Source: DATKQY01 sp035532475 (lineage in GTDB: Bacteria > Actinomycetota > Acidimicrobiia > Acidimicrobiales > Bog-793). Taken from it: a stretch of DNA of 64,000 nt. The stretch lies in assembly GCA_035532475.1 (NCBI GenBank), contig DATKQY010000056.1:1-64000 (forward strand), read 5' to 3'. The notes under the pieces are model-generated. The model saw only the letters and a list, made by a program, of their open reading frames with translations, did not search any database and was not told the origin of the DNA. Both the position numbers and the translations under genes were made by a program. Numbering within the stretch: the stretch's first letter is position 1; the number at the start of each line of letters is the position of its first letter. Below, one piece after another: positions 44,921 to 53,708 of the stretch.

Positions 44921-46312
44921 GTGTCGAGTTCGAGCGCCGACCCCGAACTGAGCGCGGCCGAGCACGGCGCGATGCGCGAGCTGCGCTCGCTGCTCTGCGG
45001 TGCCGGCTACTCCCAGCTCTACCACCACGCCGCCGGCGGCGCCCTGTTCGCCGCCGAGCGCGGCCGCGCGTTCGGGGCGGTGCGGCGGCTCCCCTCGTCC
45101 GAGCGAGCCGTGCTCGAGCTCCTCGCCCTCGGCGAGGAGGTGCCCGCCGGCGAGGCGTCGGCCCAGCTTCGCCGAGCGGTCGGGGCACTCCGCGGCGCCG
45201 GGCTCGTCCGCGACGGCGGGGACCGGGTCGCCACGACCGGATGGGTGGTCGTCCCGACGCTGCGGGGCTACCTGATCACCGGGACGCCGCCGCACTACGC
45301 GACCGGCGAGCCGGTCGGGGCGCGCGCGTACATCGGCAACGACTCGCTGCTGCTCGCCGCGGCCCTCCCCGACGCACGGGGCACACGAGTCCTCGACCTC
45401 GGCGCCGGCTGCGGCGTGCAGGGCCTCCTCGCGGCCCGAGGCGCCGCAGAGGCCGTCCTCACCGACGTCGACGCCTTCGCCTGCAAGGTCTCCTTGTTGA
45501 ACACCGCCTTGAACGAGACGCCCCACCCGGTCCGGGTCCTCGCCGGCGACCTCTACGAGCCGGTGCAGGGGGAGCGCTTCGACCTCATCACCATGCTGCC
45601 CCCGTACGTCCCGACCGTCGACGGCTCCGCCACCTCCGGCGTCGCCGCCGGCGGTCCTGACGGCCTCGGACTCATCCGGCGGCTCGTACGCGAGGCGCCG
45701 GCGCACCTCGCGCCAGGCGGTGAGCTCGTCGCACTCTGCCAGCTGCTCTGCTCCGACGAGGGCCCGTTGCTTGCCGCGGAGATCGGGGCGCTTTGCCCCT
45801 CGCTCGACGTCCGGCTCTCGGTGACGGACTGGCACCCGCTGCAGCCCTACGCGCTCGACCTGGCGCGCCGCCTCTCCCGGCACGCCGCCGCCGCCGACAT
45901 GTCCACCCTCCTTGCGCGCTACCTGCGGTCGCTGCGGAGCCTCGGGGTCACCGGCGCGTGCACCGCGCACCTGCGGCTCCGCCGGGGCGACGGGGCCGGC
46001 AGCGTGAGGGTGATCGGGCAGGCGCCCGCGGTACGGGCGCGATCAGTGCCTGCGCCGCTGCCGGGGCTGTCGCTCACCGGCGACGTCCACGCGGCCACGG
46101 CGACCTCGACCGACGGCACGCAGAGCTTCCTGAGCGGGCCGACCGCGGCGCTGCTCGCCGCGGTCGACGGGCGCCGGACGATCGCCGACATCGCCCTCGC
46201 CGCGTGGGGAACACCGGAGGGCGCCCACCCCGACGACCTGTGCGATCAGGCGATCGAGCGCTTCCTCGAGCTCGAGCGGGCCGAGCTCGTCATCCTCGAC
46301 GCAAACGACTGA
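44921..46312 (+). CDS. class I SAM-dependent methyltransferase with winged-helix-like C-terminal tail
   Basis: A 463-residue protein starting at GTG 44921; the open frame extends upstream without good codon bias. Residues 1-120 form an N-terminal helical/winged region. The Rossmann methyltransferase core has motif I VLDLGAGCGVQGLLAA and motif IV MLPPYVPTVDG, a PrmC/RlmG-like N-P-P-Y variant. The last ~60 residues (LLAAVDGRRTIADIALAAWG...) resemble a PqqD/winged-helix module. The substrate is probably a protein or an RNA amine, but this is not established. No operon partners are evident. Confidence 0.75.
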   Translation: MSSSSADPELSAAEHGAMRELRSLLCGAGYSQLYHHAAGGALFAAERGRAFGAVRRLPSSERAVLELLALGEEVPAGEASAQLRRAVGALRGAGLVRDGGDRVATTGWVVVPTLRGYLITGTPPHYATGEPVGARAYIGNDSLLLAAALPDARGTRVLDLGAGCGVQGLLAARGAAEAVLTDVDAFACKVSLLNTALNETPHPVRVLAGDLYEPVQGERFDLITMLPPYVPTVDGSATSGVAAGGPDGLGLIRRLVREAPAHLAPGGELVALCQLLCSDEGPLLAAEIGALCPSLDVRLSVTDWHPLQPYALDLARRLSRHAAAADMSTLLARYLRSLRSLGVTGACTAHLRLRRGDGAGSVRVIGQAPAVRARSVPAPLPGLSLTGDVHAATATSTDGTQSFLSGPTAALLAAVDGRRTIADIALAAWGTPEGAHPDDLCDQAIERFLELERAELVILDAND

Positions 46313-46765
46313 CCAGGCGACGCTCGATCGAGGCGTGCACCGCTGGAGCGCTCGCGTCGCCCGAGGGCGCGTCCGCCGGTCGCGGCGCACGACGCCCGCG
46401 GTCCGGTCGCCGGGGATGCGGCTCGGCTCCGGATCCGCGCCGCGAGGCCCCGGCCCGGCTCCGACGCGGAGCACGACCCCAGGCGGGCTCGGTCGCCCCC
46501 ACGCCCGAGCCCGGACACCGACGGCGCGCTCCGATGGATGTCAAGCGGGCGACGGCTGGTGCTCGAGCAGCCGGAGGAGGTCGCGGGCCACCTAGCGCTT
46601 GAGCCGATGCGCCAGGTCTGTGCAGCCCTCGACGTAGCGGTGGACCGCCAGAACTGAACCGCCCAGCGGGAGCTCGCTCCGCGCGGACCCGGCGACGGGC
46701 TGTCTTGGGGACACCCACGCCATGCCGTAACGCTGCCGGAACGCCCCGCCCGTATCCTTCGGGCA
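46313..46765. other. 453-bp gap, no supported gene
   Basis: Extremely GC-rich spacer between the methyltransferase and a membrane-protein gene. Long antisense frames cross it but show no family features. Confidence 0.45.
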
Positions 46766-47995
46766 ATGGCCACGCCACTCGATCGGGCTCATCCAGTCGC
46801 CACGGCTCGAAGATCTCGCTGGTTGCCGATCGCCGTCGCCGCCGTCACGGTGGCGATGTTCGCCTGCATGGCGACGCTCGCAGCGAGCAACCACCAAGCC
46901 AAGAGCGGCTACCTCGGCGTTGGCTTCGTGCTGGTGGCGATCATCGTCGGGGTGATCATCGCCCGGAACTTGCCCCGGAACCCGATCGGTTGGCTGATGC
47001 TCGCCATTCCCGCATCGGTCGGGGCGTTCACGCTCTGCCAACAGGTCACCCTGGCGATCGACCATACCCATCCGTTGGTGGCGGCTACCACCGTCGTCCT
47101 CACCCAGGTCTTCTACTACTGCTTCCTGTTCGCCGCCCCGCTGGTGCTGCTCTTCTTCCCCGACGGCGCCTTGCCCTCGCCGCGGTGGCGCCCGGTGCTG
47201 CATGCCTATCTCGCGCTGGCCGCCGGGGTCGTGATCCTCACGACCGGGTGGGAGGTCAGGATCATGCTGCGCGGCTCGTGGCGCTTCGACTCGAACGGGG
47301 ACGTCGGCGGCGGCGGACCGGGTCCGGCCGTCAACCTGGCGCTGGCCGTGCTGGCGATCGGCTGCCTCGTGCTGGCGCTGTCCTGGGTGGCCCGCCGGAT
47401 CGTCGGGTACCGGCGAGCAAGCGGCGTCGTCCGCCAGCAGTTCAAGTGGCTGGCCGTGGGCGCGGTGTGCCTCGTGGTGGCCCTGGTGGTCAGCTTCGTC
47501 ACCCCGAGCGGCAAGTCCACGTCGGCGACCGTCGAGAACGTGATCACCGACCTCGCAGCCGTGCCCTTCCCCCTGACGGTCGGTATCGCCATCCTCCGCT
47601 ACCGCCTGTACGACATCGACCGGGTCATCAGCCGCACCCTGTCCTACGCGCTGCTCAGCGGGCTGCTCGGCGGGGTCTACGCAGGCATCGTCACCCTCAG
47701 CGCACGGACGCTCCCGTTCTCCTCCTCGGTCGCCGTCGTCGCGTCGACGCTCGCTGCGGCTGCGCTGTTCAACCCGCTCCGCAAGAGGATCCAGCGCCTC
47801 GTCGACCGGCGGTTCAACCGGGCGCGTTACGACGCCGAGATGACGGTTGCAGGCTTCCGGTCCCAATTGCGTGATGCCGTCGACCTCGCCACGGTGCAAC
47901 GCCTGCTCGTGAACGCCGTGCACGAAGCCCTCGAACCCACCCACGTCGGGCTCTGGATCAGGCAGAAGACCCCCGAGCGAAACGGGCGCGCCTGA
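46766..47995 (+). CDS. sensor-like membrane protein lacking a kinase domain
   Basis: A 409-residue protein with about eight membrane helices. It is followed by the segment LRYRLYDIDRVISRTLSYAL and then LFNPLRKRIQRLVDRRFNRARYDAE, which characterise the N-terminal sensor part of a group of actinobacterial histidine kinases. It ends with a GAF-like helix (LRDAVDLATVQRLLVNAVHEALEPTHVGLWIR). The histidine phosphorylation site and ATPase domain are missing, and no stop-interrupted remainder is visible downstream. Similar kinase-less proteins seem common in actinomycetes, so it may be a genuine family and not a truncation. Function unknown. Confidence 0.8.
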   Translation: MATPLDRAHPVATARRSRWLPIAVAAVTVAMFACMATLAASNHQAKSGYLGVGFVLVAIIVGVIIARNLPRNPIGWLMLAIPASVGAFTLCQQVTLAIDHTHPLVAATTVVLTQVFYYCFLFAAPLVLLFFPDGALPSPRWRPVLHAYLALAAGVVILTTGWEVRIMLRGSWRFDSNGDVGGGGPGPAVNLALAVLAIGCLVLALSWVARRIVGYRRASGVVRQQFKWLAVGAVCLVVALVVSFVTPSGKSTSATVENVITDLAAVPFPLTVGIAILRYRLYDIDRVISRTLSYALLSGLLGGVYAGIVTLSARTLPFSSSVAVVASTLAAAALFNPLRKRIQRLVDRRFNRARYDAEMTVAGFRSQLRDAVDLATVQRLLVNAVHEALEPTHVGLWIRQKTPERNGRA

Positions 47996-48240
47996 CCCGC
48001 CGATCGCCCGAGCCCGAGCTGGGTGGGCTGTCGTGCAGATGACCCGCGCGTCGGGGCACTGCGGCTGTCCAGCGGCTCGCTCCGCCCGGCCCGAGCAACG
48101 GCGAACTCGAACCACGGCGGCAGCCGCAGTGGCTGGCGCAACAGCGAGGCCGCCGTCGCAACGCTGGATCTGCGCGTGGGCACCTGGTTCTCCGGCGCGT
48201 GGCCGATGGCGACCGTCAGGTGTCGCGTGGATCCTCACCG

Positions 48241-48996
48241 TCAGCAGTAGATGACCCCCGGTGAGCCGCCGCCGACGGCGATCGTGTCGCCGTCGATCGC
48301 GACCGACCGGGGCGAGCAGAGGAACGCGACCACCCATGCGACCTCCTCGGCGTCGACCATGCGGCCGAGGTAGTTCGATCCGGCTGCGGCCTCGCGCTCG
48401 GGCGTGGTCGCCTCCGTCCGCGTCAGCCCCGGGTGCACGACGTTCACGCCGATGCCGTAGGGGGCGAGCTCGGCGGCGAGGTTGACCGTGAGCGCCGCCA
48501 CCACGACGTTACGGGCCGAACCGACGAGCGCCCCCGTGCGGCGGGCGGCGAGCCCGCTCAGGTTGACGATCCGCCCCCAGCCCTGCTCGATCATGAGCGG
48601 GACAACCGCCTGCACGCAGCGCAGGTAGCCCATGACCTTGGTGTCCATCTCGTCGAGCAGGTAGTCCGCTCTGACCTCGTCGTAGCGGGGAGCCGGGGCC
48701 TGTCCGGCCGGCTGGGCGGCGCAGTTCACGAGGATGTCGACCCCGCCGAGCTCCGCCGCCACCCGCGCGACCATCTCGCGCACGGAGTCGTCGAGCCGGG
48801 TGTCGACCGTCACCGCCACGACCCGCCCCGCCGACGCCGAGGAGAGCTCCGCAGCCGCTGCGTCGAGCCGTGCCCGGTCCCGAGCGGCGATCGCGACGTC
48901 GGCGCCCTCCGCGCCGAGCTGGCGCGCCACCTGCTTGCCGATCCCCCGGCTCCCGCCCGTGACGAGCGCCCGCTTCCCCGACAACCCGAGATCCAT
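48241..48996 (-). CDS. short-chain dehydrogenase/reductase with atypical active site
   Basis: A 251-residue Rossmann protein. The cofactor motif TGGSRGIGKQVA, the adenine-pocket VDTRLDD and the N-C-A-A stretch (VDILVNCAAQPAG) are present, and IVNLSGLAARR supplies the catalytic Ser region. The Y-x-x-x-K pair expected about twelve residues later is replaced by VGSARNVVVAAL. So the usual Tyr/Lys catalysis is absent, and the enzyme either uses another mechanism or is not a dehydrogenase. ATG 48996 has GGAGG just upstream. No operon partner is seen. Confidence 0.85.
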   Translation of the reverse strand: MDLGLSGKRALVTGGSRGIGKQVARQLGAEGADVAIAARDRARLDAAAAELSSASAGRVVAVTVDTRLDDSVREMVARVAAELGGVDILVNCAAQPAGQAPAPRYDEVRADYLLDEMDTKVMGYLRCVQAVVPLMIEQGWGRIVNLSGLAARRTGALVGSARNVVVAALTVNLAAELAPYGIGVNVVHPGLTRTEATTPEREAAAGSNYLGRMVDAEEVAWVVAFLCSPRSVAIDGDTIAVGGGSPGVIYC

Positions 48997-49178
48997 CGCC
49001 CCTCCTGTCCCTGAGGCGGCGGGGCGTGCCCCGCCGCGGTGGCACCGTACCGCCGAGAACGGCGGGGCCGTCAGGCCCCAGAGCACCGGCGGCGGCTTGC
49101 TCCGGGTCCTCGACGGGCCAGCGCGTGCGCGCGGCACGTCGCGGGCGATGGTCCGCCCTCCCGTGGGAGACTGCAGGC

Positions 49179-49439
49179 GTGCTCGCGTTCGTCATCTCGA
49201 TGGTCGTCACCGGGCTCGTCATCGGCGCCCTCGGCCGTCTGGTCGTGCCGGGGCCGAACCCGATGGGCATCGGGTCGACGATCGCCGTTGGGCTCGCAGG
49301 CTCGTTCCTCGGTGGCCTCGTCGGCCGACTCGCCTTCGGGCTGCGCTACCGCTACGCCTTCGGGCTGTCGCTCGTGCTGGCGGTGTGCTTTACGGCCCTG
49401 ATCGTCTACGCGCTCCAGCGCAGACGCCGGACGCGCTGA
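49179..49439 (+). CDS. GlsB/YeaQ/YmgE-type stress membrane protein
   Basis: An 86-residue protein with three membrane helices. GALGRLVVPGPNPMGIGSTIAVGLAGSFLGGLVG matches the transglycosylase-associated (GlsB/YeaQ) family, with its glycine-rich helices and the central proline-containing turn. The start is GTG 49179. Members are general-stress proteins of unknown mechanism. It is divergent from the SDR and convergent with the zinc-ribbon gene. Confidence 0.85.
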   Translation: MLAFVISMVVTGLVIGALGRLVVPGPNPMGIGSTIAVGLAGSFLGGLVGRLAFGLRYRYAFGLSLVLAVCFTALIVYALQRRRRTR

Positions 49440-49491
49440 CCCGACCGGCCGGGCGTCGGACCCGCCCGGGGCGAACACCCGGCAGGACCTC

Positions 49492-50253
49492 CTAGGGGAC
49501 GAGGATCCGGCCGCACTGGTCGCAGTGGAAGGTCGTCCCCGGCGGGGCGTGGCGGATCTGGTCGATCTCGGTCGCCGGCAGGCTGAGGTGGCACCCGTCG
49601 CAGGTCCCGCGCACGAGCCGGGCGACCGCGACGCCGTCGAGGCGCGACCGCAGCCGGTCGTACTCGGCACGCAGCTCGGCGGGGACCACTTCGATGAGGG
49701 AGTCGCGCCGCTCCGCCACCTGGGCGAGCTCGGCGTCGACGACGGCGATCGCCTCGGCGAGGTTCTCGCGGGCCTCGTCCACCTCGCGCTCGAGCGTCGC
49801 ACGCTCGGCGGCGACGCGCCCGAGGTCGGCCTCGAGCGGCTCGATCGCTTCCATCACGGCCAGCTCCTCGTCCTCGAGCTCGCCGCGCCGGCGGGACTGC
49901 GAGTCGATCTCGGCGGCCATCGCCTCCTGGTCGCGGTACGAGGAGACCGCGCCACTCCGCACCCGTTCCTCGATCGTGCGGATCCGCGCGCCGATCTCCC
50001 CCGCCTCGGTGTCGAGCGCATCCCTCCGCCCGGCGAGCCCGTCGCGGCGCTCGGCGAGCGCGCGCCGCTCCGCCTCCAGCTTCGCGAGCCGTTCATCGAG
50101 GGCGGCGAGCAGTTGGCGCTCGGGCAGGTGCTCGCGGCGGTACCGGAGCTGCGCGGCGTGCTGGTCCTCGTCCTGCAGGTCGAGCAGGAGCGCGAGCGGC
50201 GAGGGAGCCGGTCCGGCCCCCTCCCGCGGCTCCGGCGCGGCGCCCGCCTGCAT
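49492..50253 (-). CDS. coiled-coil protein with C4 zinc ribbon (CT398/CdsZ-like)
   Basis: A 253-residue protein. Residues ~20-190 are almost continuous Glu/Arg/Ala coiled coil (DQEAMAAEIDSQSRRRGELEDEELAVMEAIEPL is typical). The C-terminus has a zinc ribbon with CDGC and CDQC pairs (GTCDGCHLSLPA ... FHCDQCGRIL). This is the conserved bacterial coiled-coil/zinc-ribbon family whose chlamydial member is CT398/CdsZ; its general function is unknown. ATG 50253 is preferred because GAGG lies seven bases upstream; ATG 50283 would add ten residues. It is the minus-strand neighbour downstream of the inositol-phosphatase-like gene. Confidence 0.85.
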   Translation of the reverse strand: MQAGAAPEPREGAGPAPSPLALLLDLQDEDQHAAQLRYRREHLPERQLLAALDERLAKLEAERRALAERRDGLAGRRDALDTEAGEIGARIRTIEERVRSGAVSSYRDQEAMAAEIDSQSRRRGELEDEELAVMEAIEPLEADLGRVAAERATLEREVDEARENLAEAIAVVDAELAQVAERRDSLIEVVPAELRAEYDRLRSRLDGVAVARLVRGTCDGCHLSLPATEIDQIRHAPPGTTFHCDQCGRILVP

Positions 50254-50294
50254 CGGTGCGCCTCGGACCGGGTCGTCGTCCATCGCGGGCGAGG

Positions 50295-51083
50295 CTAGCG
50301 ACTCGCGGGCTCGGCCGGCCGCCGGCGCGCCTCCAACAGCGCCGCCAGCAGCTCGGGGGTCCCGCCCGCCACCGGGTTGCGCCGCACGCCGGCGTCGCGC
50401 ACGACGAGGTCACGCCCGGTCGCGTCGGCCACCGCGGCGCCGGCCTCCTGGCAGACGAGCATGCCTCCCAGGTAGTCCCAGCTGGCGTGGGACGATCCGG
50501 CGCAGTCGACGTAGCCGTCGAGCATGCCTTCGGCGACCGCGCACAGGTCGAGCGCGACGGCGCCGAGGACGCGGTACTGGCGCCAGCCGAGGTGGCGCGG
50601 CGGATAGCCGGACAGGCCGACGATCGCCCGGCGGAGCTCGTGGACCGAGCTCGGGGCGATGACCGCCCCGTCGCGTCGGGCCCCGCCCCCCCGTACCGCC
50701 TGGTAGCGGACCCCCGACGCCTGGTTCACGACGAGCGCGGCGAGCGGTCCCTCGTCGTCGAGGACGCAGACGCTCGTCGCGAACCACGGGATCCCGCGGG
50801 AGGCGTTCGTCGAGCCGTCCACCGGGTCGAGCACCGCCAGCAGCCCGCCCGGGGCGGCATGGAGGCCCGACTCCTCGCTGAGCACGCCGAAGCCGGCCGC
50901 CGAGAGGACCGCGATCGCGGCGTCGTCCGCCACGAGGTCGGACTTGTACTGGCCGGGGCGGGTCCCGGCGAGGCCCCAGTCGTCGAGGCCGTCGAGCTCC
51001 CGGGTGACGGCGGAGGCCGCGGCGGTGCACACCTCCAGCACGGCGTCGGCGTCCACGCCCGAGGAGGCTAGCCGTGCCGGCAC
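50295..51083 (-). CDS. inositol monophosphatase family enzyme
   Basis: A 262-residue Mg2+-dependent sugar-phosphate phosphatase. The metal-binding motifs are present: EES (VLSEESGLH), LDPVDGSTNASRGIPWFATSV (motif 1) and ASWDYLGGMLVCQEAGAAV (motif 2). GTG 51083 is chosen because GGGGAGGAGG lies six bases upstream, better than GTG 51056. The substrate could be inositol-1-P, fructose-1,6-bisphosphate, histidinol-P or 3'-phosphoadenosine-5'-phosphate; relatives in actinomycetes cover all of these. It is 41 bases upstream of the zinc-ribbon gene on the same strand. Confidence 0.9.
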   Translation of the reverse strand: MPARLASSGVDADAVLEVCTAAASAVTRELDGLDDWGLAGTRPGQYKSDLVADDAAIAVLSAAGFGVLSEESGLHAAPGGLLAVLDPVDGSTNASRGIPWFATSVCVLDDEGPLAALVVNQASGVRYQAVRGGGARRDGAVIAPSSVHELRRAIVGLSGYPPRHLGWRQYRVLGAVALDLCAVAEGMLDGYVDCAGSSHASWDYLGGMLVCQEAGAAVADATGRDLVVRDAGVRRNPVAGGTPELLAALLEARRRPAEPASR

Positions 51084-51375
51084 GGCGAGCCTCCTCCCCG
51101 CCGGGGACCGAACCCGTCCCGGCGGCTGCCCGGGGAGGTGGCCGTGCCGGCGCAGCCGACGCCGAGCGGCGGACGCGACCCGCGCCCGGCCGCGCCGGGG
51201 CCGCCGCTGGCGCGGGCCGGCCGCGCGGGCACGCCGTCCCGTCGTCAGCAAAACGCCAGTTGACAGCCGTACGGCGTCGCGCCGGGAGCGTCGGGTGTCC
51301 CGGGCGGGGCGCCGCGGCGCACCGCCGCCGGCGCGTGCTGGAGGCGAAGCTGCGCCGGCCTACACTCGCGGCGAG

Positions 51376-51936
51376 ATGGCCGTCATAGACGTCGCGGGTT
51401 ACGTGGCCGAGCTGAAGGACCACGCCGTCGACCACGGCTTCCACGTGCACGACGAGCGCCACTTCGTCGAGACGTACTCGCTCCGCCAGTTCTGGGAGGT
51501 CGACCTGCACCCCGAGGAGGGCTGCGGAGGGCCGATCGACCTGCACCTCGCCCTCGAGGTCGACCCCCGGGCCCTCCTCGACTTCGAGGACGCCGTGGTG
51601 GCGCTGCCCGACGACGTCGAGCCGCCCGACAAGTGGTCGTTCCCGCTCACCTTCACCTGGGGGGTCCCTCCGCTCCCGAACGGTCCCGACCTGCTGCGCC
51701 TGGCGATCGATCTCGCAGGCGTCGGCGGCGTCGACCTGCCGCTCGAGATCTCGGCGACCGACTCGTTCGGGTCGGTCACCGATCCACCGGTACGCCGGCT
51801 CACGATCGTCGCCCGCCGGGAGGTCTCGCTCGCGCGCGTCCTCGCCGGCGAGGAGCTCCTCTGCGACACCTTCGACCGGGCCCTCGCGGTGAGCCGCTTC
51901 CTCCTGGAGGCGGCCCCGAGCTGGCTCGACGAGTGA
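51376..51936 (+). CDS. hypothetical soluble protein
   Basis: A 186-residue protein starting at ATG 51376, 12 bases after a TACACT box, so the message may be leaderless or nearly so. It is acidic, with beta-rich segments (QFWEVDLHPEEGCGGPIDLHLALEVDPRALLDF) and a C-terminal helix containing a Cys. I recognise no family. Its stop overlaps the start of a small lipoprotein gene, so the two probably work together. Confidence 0.75.
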   Translation: MAVIDVAGYVAELKDHAVDHGFHVHDERHFVETYSLRQFWEVDLHPEEGCGGPIDLHLALEVDPRALLDFEDAVVALPDDVEPPDKWSFPLTFTWGVPPLPNGPDLLRLAIDLAGVGGVDLPLEISATDSFGSVTDPPVRRLTIVARREVSLARVLAGEELLCDTFDRALAVSRFLLEAAPSWLDE

Positions 51937-52310
51937 GGGCCCCGAGACCGCTCCGGTCGCGCCTCGGGCGCGGCGCTGCGCTCGCCGCGTTGCTCGCGAC
52001 GTCGGGGACGGCGCTCGCGGCGTGCGGGCAGGGCTCGAGCGCGCTCGGCCACAAGGCCTGCGTCGAGGTCTCCCGTTCCCTGCGGCTCTTCCACCAGTCC
52101 GAGTCGAGCCCCGACCCGTCGAAAGCGGCGTCGCTCAGGAGCCAGGCGCTCATCGAGCTGCGCCGAGCGTTGCCCTCCGCCGCCCTCGCCGGCGCGTCCG
52201 ACGGTCAGTGGCAGGCGCTCATGGCGACGCTGTCCGAGAGCTCGCGCGTGCCCGAGGCCGATCTCGTGACGGCCCTCAGCGCCCAGTGCGCGCAGACGCT
52301 CTCGAGCTGA
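51933..52310 (+). CDS. small lipoprotein
   Basis: A 125-residue product starting at GTG 51933, overlapping the previous stop (GTGA). The N-terminus (basic residues, then GRGAALAALLATSGTALAAC) is a lipoprotein signal peptide with lipobox L-A-A-C, so it should be acylated by Lgt and cleaved by the LspA encoded at 60.3 kb. The mature part is helical with two further cysteines that may form a disulfide. Function is unknown. Confidence 0.75.
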   Translation: MRAPRPLRSRLGRGAALAALLATSGTALAACGQGSSALGHKACVEVSRSLRLFHQSESSPDPSKAASLRSQALIELRRALPSAALAGASDGQWQALMATLSESSRVPEADLVTALSAQCAQTLSS

Positions 52311-52346
52311 GGGTCGGGGCCGCGCCCCGCCCCGGCGTGGCGAGCG

Positions 52347-53708
52347 TCAGATGTGGTGGTCGCTGTGCTCCCAGAGCTTCACCCCGCCGAGGATGCCGGC
52401 CACGTTGTCGACGATGACGATCGACGGGTCGACGTGGCCCGAGGCGCGACGGGCGTTGCCGCCGCCCAGGTAGCAGTGGTCGTAGTTGAACAGGATCTCG
52501 AAGTTGGCGAGCGCGCGCGCGACGCGGCGCCGCCACTTCGCCGGACCGATCCGCTGCAGCGTGGCATCGCCGAGCTGCTCGTTGTAGGTCTGGCCCTTGC
52601 GGAACGGGTGGTGCGCCAGCTCGATGTGCGACTCGAGCCGCCCGTCGAGGAACACGGCCGTCCCGACGCCGGTGCCGAGGGTGACCACCAGCTCGAGACC
52701 GCTGCCCCCGATCACCGCCATGCCCTGCATGTCGGCGTCGTTGGCGATCCTGACGGCCCGCCCGAGGCGCGCGCCGAGGACGTCGGCCGCCCGGAAGCCC
52801 TTCCACGCCCGGACCAGCTCGGGCGAGACCTTCGACCCCGGCCCTTTCACGGTGACGAAGTGCGGGGCGGTGAGCACGCGGCCTTGGCGGACGACGCCGG
52901 GGAAGCCGACCGAGACACGGTCGAACGAGGGCATCGGCCGCGCGAGCTGCACGATCGCGTCGACGAGGTCGTCGGGCGTCAACGGGTAGGTGGTCGTGAC
53001 GCGGACTCGGTCCGCGACCATCCGGCCCTCGGCGTCGAGCACCGAGGCCTTGATGCCCGTCCCGCCGACGTCGACCGCGAGGGTGAGGGGGCTACGGGGG
53101 TTCCTCGACCAGGCCGGCGTGGCCTCGGGCATGGCGCCCGCCGGCGCATGGCGCGTCGGCACCGCGCGGCGACGGGGCGAGCCGCGCAGCTCGCGGTCGC
53201 GGTCGTCTCCCGGCGCTTGCGCCGCCGCTTCGGGCGGCGCCGTCTCGGGGGTGGGCACCGGAGGGGCGGTCGGGGCGTCCGCGGGCGCGGGCGCCGCTTC
53301 GCCAAGCGGCGCGGGCGGTGGGGCCGGGGCGGACACCGGCCCGGCGGCCTCGATCTCCTCGATGACCACGACCTCCGCCACGACCTCGGCCGTCGGTTCG
53401 CTCCCCTCGGCCGCCTCGCCCGTTTCGGTCGCCGGCGGGCCCGACGCCTCCTCGCGCCGGTCGGGAACCTGCTCGGCGGCGGGCTCGGCGGCGGGCTCGG
53501 CGTCAATTGGCCCGGGCGCAGCGGTCGGGGGCTCGGCGTCGCCGGTCGGCTGCCGGGCGGTCTCGCCGGGCTCGACCACGGACGGCTCGACGCCGGCGGT
53601 GGCCTCCGCCTCAGCGGTCTCGGGGGCCGCCTGCTCGGCTGCGCCGCCCGGGCGTGGGCCGCCCGGCTCGCCGGTCTGCTCAGCGCCGGGACCCGTCGTA
53701 TCCGTCAT
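52347..53708 (-). CDS. ROK-family sugar kinase, polyphosphate-glucokinase-like, with long N-terminal extension
   Basis: A 453-residue protein. The kinase part starts near residue 208 (LTLAVDVGGTGIKASVLD, ATP phosphate motif). The catalytic Asp is in RIANDADMQGM, TLGTGVGTAVFLDG binds phosphate, and ELAHHPF corresponds to the E-L-G-H of glucokinases. The architecture resembles actinobacterial PpgK, which uses polyphosphate or ATP. The first ~205 residues are an Ala/Pro/Glu-rich, probably disordered extension. ATG 53708 overlaps the stop of pepA (ATGA), which supports that long start. It lacks the classic ROK zinc motif, as PpgK does. Confidence 0.8.
   Translation of the reverse strand: MTDTTGPGAEQTGEPGGPRPGGAAEQAAPETAEAEATAGVEPSVVEPGETARQPTGDAEPPTAAPGPIDAEPAAEPAAEQVPDRREEASGPPATETGEAAEGSEPTAEVVAEVVVIEEIEAAGPVSAPAPPPAPLGEAAPAPADAPTAPPVPTPETAPPEAAAQAPGDDRDRELRGSPRRRAVPTRHAPAGAMPEATPAWSRNPRSPLTLAVDVGGTGIKASVLDAEGRMVADRVRVTTTYPLTPDDLVDAIVQLARPMPSFDRVSVGFPGVVRQGRVLTAPHFVTVKGPGSKVSPELVRAWKGFRAADVLGARLGRAVRIANDADMQGMAVIGGSGLELVVTLGTGVGTAVFLDGRLESHIELAHHPFRKGQTYNEQLGDATLQRIGPAKWRRRVARALANFEILFNYDHCYLGGGNARRASGHVDPSIVIVDNVAGILGGVKLWEHSDHHI

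Noticed and set aside
46592..48337. Long minus-strand frame opposite the kinase-less sensor gene
   Set aside because: It is a shadow of a real gene in high-GC DNA: rich in Arg, Gly, Asp and His without domains, while the plus strand encodes a clear membrane protein.
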